Below are positions 57,901-64,000 of a DNA stretch of 64,000 bases, piece after piece. A program made the position numbers and the translations under genes. Each line of letters starts with the position of its first letter. Within the stretch, counting starts at the first letter, position 1. The notes below the pieces were generated by a model, which saw nothing but the letters and a program-made list of their open reading frames with translations, was not told where the DNA came from and did no database searches. This stretch comes from Agriotes lineatus. Lineage: Eukaryota > Arthropoda > Insecta > Coleoptera > Elateridae. The stretch spans positions 62,001 through 126,000 of the forward strand of contig CALNHX010002951.1 of NCBI GenBank assembly GCA_940337035.1, read 5' to 3'.

Positions 57901-58022
57901 TGCAGTGATATTAGAAACATCTATTACGTTTAGTTTAGACATGTACAACCAAACTCTTATACAGAGGTATAAACAGCTGATAGCTGTCTGCCTCCAATGT
58001 ATAAATAAATAAATAAATAAAT
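54966..58022 (+). mobile_element. LINE-E, CR1/jockey-like non-LTR retrotransposon, ORF2 intact, ORF1 missing
   Basis: The frame of ORF2 remains open upstream of the first ATG to about 54966. No ORF1 precedes it, so the copy is probably 5'-truncated at the start of ORF2. The 3' UTR (57833-58000) ends in an (AAAT)n tail (about 58000-58022). A decayed relative lies in the PIP4K intron. Confidence 0.8.
55049..57832 (+). CDS. LINE-E ORF2: endonuclease - reverse transcriptase (927 aa, intact)
   Basis: The AP-endonuclease domain covers about residues 1-215: VVLTETWLS with the metal-binding Glu near 21, RGGGVCMYI, LGCVYRPG, GDFN at about 132-135, and GKSDHSVL with SDH at about 209-211. The RT domain covers about 470-730: YRPISLTSVVCK, DEQHGFIPSRS, YLDFEKAFDRVPH, SGVPQGSVLGPLL and FADD at about 662-665. 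The C-terminal region (NVQRRATKLPVGL, VVDSWNRLPQEIV, FKNKLDNFL) is typical of CR1/jockey-type LINEs. No RNase H. The first ATG lies about 15-20 codons inside the conserved endonuclease start (in-frame LVLYTNLDS upstream), so the original protein began earlier. The absence of any internal stop in 2.8 kb implies recent insertion. Confidence 0.92.
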   Translation: MTKFDLLLLEINSVKPAIVVLTETWLSPAIPDAIVHIPGYVLYRHDRLRNRGGGVCMYIWESFQNLPISASINTALRSHSDYDDLWLDVKFGNVDLLLGCVYRPGNTAAEADNLLYENIQQVCCGQLTLILGDFNLPKIKWPFRNIPNNEQSSPESRFSEMYLKTNLHQFVMQPTRYRNTDTPSILDLMLCNDENLISNITYNSPIGKSDHSVLICTLQISIAAGNVTNLKHSQQLNFRKANYEQINTRFLEIGVNDTTQEDDIQRKWGSFYASALKIISDCVPTSRPRGKKESAKPWINKDLIRLIAEKKRKWDSYRANPHTNLYEEYKTLRNNITAKIRQARADYEKGILDKGTRHFYNYIGKQLNSRPALPKVLKSSNGATITEPVAIANLFADQFHKAYIQVSTGNLPKVTQLPRVVDSISNVNFTEQEIQKVLLSLDDKSAPGPENLPAIFLKNCSASLTPVLSHIMTSSIQSGELPKTWKHAIVTPIYKKGTRLDPINYRPISLTSVVCKCMERIIVNSMVPFLLASNVIPDEQHGFIPSRSITTNLLSCLNMWTRCIDQGEPIDIVYLDFEKAFDRVPHDRLLLKLEHLGIRGPLLAWIKSFLTNRTYQVKIGETLSDTYNVMSGVPQGSVLGPLLFVIYVADLRHLIVSTVSVFADDTKFFANPLIESDIIQEDLQRILKWTKEWLLTLNREKCTVLHMGKNNPHLAYRLGNEAVKDVTSQKDLGIEITYNLKWESHITNIVKKANSLLYLIRRAFSVLTPELFKTIYKTYVRPVLEFGFAIWSPYFEKDITLLENVQRRATKLPVGLHHLPYEERLNRLNLTPLKCRRERGDLIETYKILTGQYNCSGLSDIFTFSENPQLRGHSAKLRKDRFSLNTRKYFLTNRVVDSWNRLPQEIVSAETLDSFKNKLDNFLRHNQ

Positions 58023-58524
58023 ATTTAATACACAAATAAAGAACCTCGCGCGAACGAAGTCGCTGGTAACAGCTAGTTTAATATAAAAATGATTTCGCAA
58101 TTATTGACCGTGTATTATTTATTGCAAACCGGTTTACATTAGGCGTCGCAAAATGCATGTTCCGTTCAGAGCGGTGCTGTGCTCGGCCTGCACAATATGC
58201 TTGTTTAAATTTATATCATGATTCTAATAATAATTGTAAGAATCATAATATTAGTTGGAAGAATAATTATAGCAACTAATTATTTCATTTCTGAACTATC
58301 ATTAAACATGTAAATTATTTTTATTAAAAATAGGATTATAAGAAATATTTTTTTAAAAATATTTACAAGAAATTGTTATATATTAAAGAATCGATCAAAT
58401 TTTTTTTTAAGCGATTCTTCTTCCTCACTGCTATCATCCAATATACTTTCCTCAATGTTATTAATAGTTTCATCACCAGCTTCTATCTCACTGTCTGCAA
58501 TGTATGGTTCGTTTGTAACATCGT

Positions 58525-59407
58525 CAATTTCCTACGTATTGTTTTAAATCTGGAAACTTGAAACTGTCACAGTTGTACACTTTCTCGTTTTCTCTATCTC
58601 TTCCAGGTTTACAAAAGTATACATTAGTTTTTGATGGTGTTAACTGCATTAATAATTCTAACAGATTAACGTCCTCCCCAATTGCTTTTACAATTTCATT
58701 TTCTTTTTGTAATTTGATGGCAGCAGATATGATCAATCTATCTGCAACCTCATCAGCAAATGTAGTAATGAAGCTAACTTTTTGCAACTCTGCAGATAAC
58801 ATAACATTGTTTTTTTTAAATTTTTTTCAACGAAAAAATGTCTTTTGGACACACTATTTTTGTGTTATCATCGAAAAGTATTTCTCGACCAACATTTTTC
58901 ATTTGTCTACGAAGTCTATGCCGTATCGTTGGGGTATCTGACAAATACAGTGTATGATTTTTTTTTAAAATGCTGTTGAGCATATCGTACATATAACTGT
59001 AAAATTTCTTGCATTGTTTTATTTGACGTCCAAACAGTTCGGCGAATGAAAAAACCTCTGTCCACGACATTGATTGTATTTTATAAATTTGGAATAGGTT
59101 CAATATTTTCGAAACTTTCATAAAATACTGATTTTTGCCTCTTACGCATCTCTCCATCATCAAATATAGATAGAGGGATGGGAGCTAATTTGTATTTCAA
59201 GTACTTTTTCATATCATCTTTTGTTTCTATATTTAAACTAATCCTTTGAAATATGAGCAACGGATTTATGGATACTTTCTCATCATTTATTTTTACAAAT
59301 GAAAGTACAGAACGAAGAGTTATCACTCGATCGTTTTTCACTGCTTTCAGTGAAGCAAACGCTTTGCCAACAGTATTTTCTACCAATTTTCTCCCAACTT
59401 CCAAAGC
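58525..59407 (-). pseudogene. Fragmented member of a multi-copy insect protein family of unknown function
   Basis: Three minus-strand frames in order: 59404-59081 (VGKAFASLKAVKNDRVITL, SFVKINDEKVSINPLLIFQR, YKLAPIPLSIFDDGEMRKRQ), 59163-58816 (FSFAELFGRQIKQCKKF, PTIRHRLRRQMKNV) and 58802-58524 (TFADEVADRLIISAAIKLQ, AIGEDVNLLELLMQLTP, VYFCKPGRDRENEKVYNC). The phrases recall a repetitive uncharacterised family seen in many insect genomes (MRK-K--LY- and VGED-DLL-LL patterns). Function is unknown to me. Frames are shifted twice. The upstream part continues on the far side of the hAT-type insertion (from 62899), where the frame reads on after removing one copy of its 8-bp duplication. Confidence 0.55.
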
Positions 59408-59624
59408 CCTATGACTAGTGATGCAACCATAAAAAAAACGTTAGTTTTTTTGAAAAAAACCTAAAACGAGCAGTCTGGTTTTTTTAATAGGTTTTTTTTC
59501 AGAATTAAAGTGTAGTGAATAACAACAAGTAATATTCTTTGGAAAAACAGATATTTCTAAATAAAAATAATACATTTCATAGGTAAAGTGCATTATAGAA
59601 TTTATAATAACAAAAAAACAAATA

Positions 59625-60723
59625 CAGTGAAATCTCCCTTACCGGACACCTCTAATAAGCGGACACCTCTTTTACACGGACATTTTGTTGGGAACCAACT
59701 TGCTTGCATTAACTTTACTAATAAAGTTTTCTCTAATAAACGGACACTCTCTTAAACGGACACGGACACCATTTTTCGACAATTTTTAGACTGTGAATCT
59801 CTCTTGTACGGACACTTCAAAATGCAGGCCCAGCTAATGGCGTCAAAACAATCCATAAATCCAACATTTAATGATCATGTTGTTATTTTATCGAATTCTT
59901 TTGCAATACGGGCGGTATTAAGTCAACTCAAATCAGCATTATGACCGCAGGAAATTCGACACTTTCATTACCCTATGCACGATATTACAAAACAGTCCAT
60001 GTTGCCCAATTTTAGAGGCCTGCAATTCAAAACTACTTTGCCTTTTGCCTGGAGAGCCCATTATGATAAAAATAAAAGTAGGAAAAATTTTTCCTGCTTG
60101 CTTTTATGGAAAGACAGAACAAGAAAACTAGGCCCAGGGCCGTCCCGCGGCCGCGGAGCCTGCGGGTATCAAGTTACGCCACTGTAATCAATTCGAACCA
60201 GAGGACGATTTACCCTTATCAGTAATGGCTGAACTGTATAGGAATATCCCAGAAATCGAAGACGTCGACCCTGACGAATTTATAAACACTGACAAAGAAA
60301 TAATCCTGGACGATGATGTAACCGAAATTTCAGGTGAATCAGCTGCCGTTGATATGTAGTTGGCAGAATTAGAAAACGATGGCGACTTAGAAATTTGTGA
60401 GAATGTAATCAAGACCTACACGGAAGCATTAACAGTGAATAATTTTAAATGCTTTGCTAAAGAAAGTAATGACTTTAAAGTATTCAAACTGTCAAAATAT
60501 TTAGAAATACATGCGGAAAGTAACGAGTATTTTAGATTTTGTAACAACTATTACATAACTTTGTTTCAATTATTTTATTATTCTTATTAATTGTTAGCGC
60601 TTATACCTTGGCATAATACGACTTTTTTAAACATAAAAATGGATTTTTTCCTTAAGCGGACGCCTCTAATAACCGGACAAAAACTTTGGCACCGTGCGTG
60701 TCCGCTTATGGGAGATTTCACTG
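59625..60723 (+). mobile_element. Tigger/pogo-type DNA transposon, internally deleted
   Basis: The termini CAGTGAAATCTCCC and GGGAGATTTCACTG are flanked by TA on both sides. Subterminal repeats (AAGCGGACACCTCT, TAAACGGACACT, CCGGACA) are typical of the pogo/Tigger group. The frame at about 60187-60570 resembles the acidic C-terminal tail of a Tigger transposase (LPLSVMAELYRNI, DVDPDEFINTDKEI) with one stop. The DDE domain is deleted. A CAGGGCCGTCCCGCGG segment at 60125 may be another TE end. Confidence 0.8.
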
Positions 60724-60737
60724 TATTTCTAATAGTT

Positions 60738-60875
60738 ATTAAGGTACCAAGGACATTATGAGTAAAATAAGAGCCCAAGATTTTTAGTGTACTAACCGAA
60801 GGCCTTTGGCCCGAGGTGTGTACAACAATCGCGGGCTCTTAGCTCATAATGCCCGTGGTGCCTTCAAGGTTTTAT
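60738..60875. repeat. Foldback hairpin with CCGAAGGCC core
   Basis: GGTACCAAGGACATTATGAG pairs imperfectly with CTCATAATGCCCGTGGTGCC, and AAGAGCCCA pairs with CGGGCTCTT. The centre is ACCGAAGGCCTTTGGCCCGA. Confidence 0.6.
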
Positions 60876-61187
60876 GTCCTACCAATTTTCTTACCTAATT
60901 CATATTCATATTGAATTCATATAATTACTATGATATAGTATTTAAGATTGATCTAGTTAGCTGATCTAAGTTAGATTTGTGACATTAGCTGAGCTGTCAT
61001 TAATTTTCATTGTGACAGTGGTGCATAATAAAGTTGTATCCATGGAAACAAATACTGTTAATTTTTCATAATAACCCTAGTGGTCTTATGAAGAAAATAA
61101 TTGCCCTGGAGCATTATTTTGTATCTAAGATACCTTAAAATAGAGTCATTAATTTCAATTAATGTACTGGTAGGACATAAAGAATTT

Positions 61188-61922
61188 TAGTATATTATTA
61201 TATGAGCGATTATGACAGCCATTATTCACGAAGATGACATTTGCGCCACAAGCCGAAGGCGCGTGGCGCAAATCATCTGAGTGAATAATGGCCATAATCG
61301 CGAATATAATACGATATTTTATCTACTCCTATGCAATAGCAGACGTGTGTTCATATTTCCGAATTTTGACATTTGTGACATCTGTTAACTTCAAAAGTCA
61401 TTGAATAATAAAAATGAATGCTGTGATTGGCTACAACCTATTGAATAATGAAAATAGAATTTTATGATTGGCTGCAAACTGTGAATTATGAATCATAATT
61501 AATGGTCATTGTACAGTAGGAGTAGATAATTAGTATATTATTATATGAGCGATTATGACAGCCATTATTCACGAAGATGACATTTGCGCCACAAGCCGAA
61601 GGCGCGTGGCGCAAGTCATCTGAGTGAATAATGGCCATAATCGCGAATATAATACTATATTTTATCTACTCCTATGCAATAGGGGCCTTGTGTTCATATT
61701 TCCGAATTATGACATTTGTGACAGCTGTTAACTTTAAAAGTCATTTAATAATAAGAATGAATTTTGTGATTGGCTACAACCTATTGAATAATGAAAATAG
61801 AATTTTCTGATTGGTTGCAATTTGCAAACTATTGAATAATGAAAATAGAATTTTATGATTGGCTGCAAACCGTGAATTATGAATCATAATTCATGGCCAT
61901 TGTGCAGTAGGAGTAGATAATA
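61188..61922. repeat. Two tandem copies of a 343-392-bp MITE
   Basis: Both copies start TAGTATATTATTATATGAGC, contain a hairpin (CCATTATTCAC...AAGCCGAAGGCGCGTGGCGC...GTGAATAATGG), then TTATCTACTCCTATGC, and end AGTAGGAGTAGATAA. Copy 2 is longer by an internal duplication of about 50 bp (ATTGGCTGCAA units). The sequence identity is high. Confidence 0.8.
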
Positions 61923-62154
61923 GTTATTTACTATACAAGTGGGATAACAGCATCATTAATATACGTGTGTGTAAGTTACAAACGAGTGCGTAGCACGAGT
62001 TATGTAAGCACACAGGTGTATTCATGATGCATTATCACACATGTATTGTACAAAATTTTATCTACGACTGCCTAAAATTGAGAAAAGTGCATTAAGAGAA
62101 ATGTCAGATCTGTCATTTTCAAAAATATTTTAGTAGGCAAATGTCATTATGTCA

Positions 62155-62285
62155 TTCATTTGACACTATTTCAGTTACGTAATGAAGTCATTACACAACT
62201 CAGTTGCGTAATGAAACCATTACATAACTGAGTGGTGTAGTGAGCTTCATTACCTTACTGAAATAGTGTCAAATGAGTGACGTAA
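62155..62285. repeat. Nested palindrome
   Basis: TCATTTGACACTATTTCAG pairs with CTGAAATAGTGTCAAATGA, and AACTCAGTTGCGTAATG pairs with CATTACATAACTGAGT inside it. Probably a small MITE. Confidence 0.7.
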
Positions 62286-62898
62286 TGCGTTACTTATCCC
62301 ACTGGAGTAGATAAAAATAATGTATTACATTTCATAGCCAGAATGGATGTAGAAATTATAATAATGCAGAAATTACTTGCTAACAGACATGGCTGACTCT
62401 TCAACTGATTCGGAGTCAGTATCCATGCAGTTTACGTCGCCCATGTCACTGTCTTATGACTGTGATGAATCGCTAATATTTAACATGAACTTGATTCGTC
62501 GATCAGCTCGACAGTTTCAGAGCTAGGTCCAGCTTAAAACAACTTCCAACAGTGGGGGTGGGGCAGGGGTGCTCGCATAGACGCATGCATACGCTTTGCT
62601 GTTCTGTGAGTAATACGTAACACGAGTAGGCAGTAGGTATAAAATGTTACTTTTGTTTATTAAACATTTGTTTAGTCTGTGCTGTAGTTTTCTTGAACTT
62701 TAAAGGGCATGTAAAATCAAAATAAGTTTAAATTTTGTCGTTTGCTTACCTGCTGCCAACCATACCTACCAAAACGTGCCGCAAGTTACAAAAATGAATA
62801 AAAAACAAAAAAAACAAAAAAACCGTTTTTTGTAGTTTTTTTAAAGGTTTTTTATTCGATTTAAAAAAAAACGCGTTTTTTACATCACTACCTATGAC

Positions 62899-64000
62899 AG
62901 TTTATTGAGTCGTTTCCGACAAGACCTGAAACGGATCATACGTAGAGAAAAAGGACACAAGTTTACTATTTCATTCGATACTTCTGTTAATAATAAATTA
63001 TGTTTTTACTTTGTTTCGCTAAAACTACGATTCATATTTAACCTTACAAGTTTGACGCTACTGACCATTAAGTGCAATCAGCTGAAATAGTAGTTACTCA
63101 AAATTTTGCATTTTACACTGTAAATGTCACGAGCGTTTCCTAAATGGATTATATATTCAATATTAGAACTGTTAAATTGTAAAGGATATTTGCATTAATG
63201 AAAAACACGTACATGTCTTTCTGTGATATATAATTGCACCAACAGCTAGTCTTATAAAGACCACTAATCTGAGGTTAAGTGTAATTCGTTGTTAAAATAA
63301 ACAAAAGCGCATTTTAAATTCACAGAAAATTGGTAGCTATCGAATAGTGCTGATGTAATTTCAGTACAAGTAAAATTGTCAAAAATATTCAACATTTGTG
63401 CACGTAAAAAAAAGGTCACTCTTTAAATTGAATTTGCACATATCTGCAAGTGAAAAAAATTTGCGCTCATATTGTGTGTGGTAGTACAACTCTTAAGGAA
63501 AAAAATAAGTCTACGCTGATTATTGTACGACTTCTGCAACCTGACTTATGCAAAAACTAATCAACATTTTTGCTAATTTCAAAAACCTACGTTTTCTGCT
63601 CACTGCGAGTACTATGCTTTCTGAAAATTTCAACGTGATACAAATATTTTTTAAATAAAAAACAATTGAAGAATCGGCCATTTTTAGCGGTTTTTTGACG
63701 ATAACTTTTTTTTAAATTTTTCTTGTTCGCATTTTTATATGCAAAAAACCGTTTTTTCGTAACTTTGACCGCCATTTTGAATCACTTCACCACCGATTGT
63801 AGTTCATTCAATTCTATGTGATTTTTTTCTATAAAAATACATTTTTACTATTCAGGTGGTATTTTTGTCAAGCAAATATCTAATTTGACTGGACTATTTA
63901 CCAAATATTAATTTTTGTACTACAATATTATTTCATCTATTCTCTTTCCATCACATCTAATCTAGCTTCTGTTGTCATGATTTTCTCTTGTAGCTCTGTT
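62899..64000. other. AT-rich DNA, no intact gene
   Basis: The first part (62899 to about 62990) may be the upstream continuation of the pseudogene at 58525-59407 on the minus strand. Beyond that only short low-complexity ORFs are present. Confidence 0.4.

Larger units (their letters stand above)
59416..62890. mobile_element. Non-autonomous hAT-type element, 3.5 kb, with nested insertions
   Basis: The termini are TAGTGATG and CATCACTA, agreeing with the TAGNG start of many hAT ends, and the flanks are an 8-bp direct repeat CCTATGAC (59408-59415 and 62891-62898). Both ends have A/T homopolymer-rich subterminal regions with AAAACG motifs. No transposase is present. The interior consists of a Tigger-like element (59625-60723), a foldback (about 60738-60875), two tandem MITE copies (61188-61922) and a palindrome (62155-62285). 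Confidence 0.72.

Overview
The window is eukaryotic, intron-containing nuclear DNA from an arthropod, most likely an insect and perhaps a beetle (the order is inference from the transposon mix, not shown directly). About 15% of the window is occupied by five recognisable host genes. The rest is mostly transposable elements (TEs), many nested inside one another, plus AT-rich DNA with no visible gene.

Host genes, left to right. A complete PIP4K (type II phosphatidylinositol phosphate kinase) gene on + has seven coding exons (1471-9321) and a 5.5-kb TE-filled last intron. An intronless Pam16/Magmas gene (+, 12646-13026) encodes a mitochondrial import motor subunit. A CISD3-type double-CDGSH iron-sulfur gene (-, 13845-13260) is convergent with Pam16 and divergent from a SPAG6-type armadillo gene (+, first five coding exons, 14189-15434), from which it is separated by only 343 bp. 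The later SPAG6 exons are not visible. The first four coding exons of a HINFP-type zinc-finger gene (+, 49117-50103) also run into repeat DNA without visible 3' exons.

TE layout. At 16.4-22.1 kb lies a nearly full-length R1/LOA-like non-LTR retrotransposon (-) with a DUF4780-like ORF1 and an endonuclease/RT/RNase H ORF2 broken by one frameshift. At 22.1-32.7 kb an older R1-like LINE (-) is split by two dated insertions: a 5'-truncated LINE on + (7-bp target duplication), which itself carries a 560-bp inverted-repeat unit with a hammerhead-like ribozyme (12-bp target duplication), and a 4.4-kb hAT transposon (8-bp target duplication) whose transposase has a single homopolymer frameshift and which contains a 30-bp-unit minisatellite. 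At 34.6-43 kb there are fragments of a gag-like coiled-coil ORF, an RTE LINE, Tc1 and mariner transposases, and a Tc1/mariner element with DD82E spacing. At 45-49 kb there are MITEs and tandem duplications. At 51.5-58 kb there is a tRNA-Asp-like SINE head, a decayed LINE, a G-rich minisatellite and a CR1/jockey-like LINE with an intact 927-aa endonuclease-RT ORF. At 58.5-63 kb a multi-copy gene-family pseudogene is interrupted by a hAT-type insertion (8-bp duplication) that itself holds a Tigger/pogo element and several MITEs.

The most unusual signal is the recurrence of hammerhead-ribozyme-like cores (CUGANGA - stem II - GAAAC - GUH) at three unrelated sites, one of them inside a compact inverted-repeat element whose insertion boundaries can be read exactly. 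No CRISPR array, operon or prokaryotic feature is present. All homology calls are from recognition of protein motifs by eye; no search was run.
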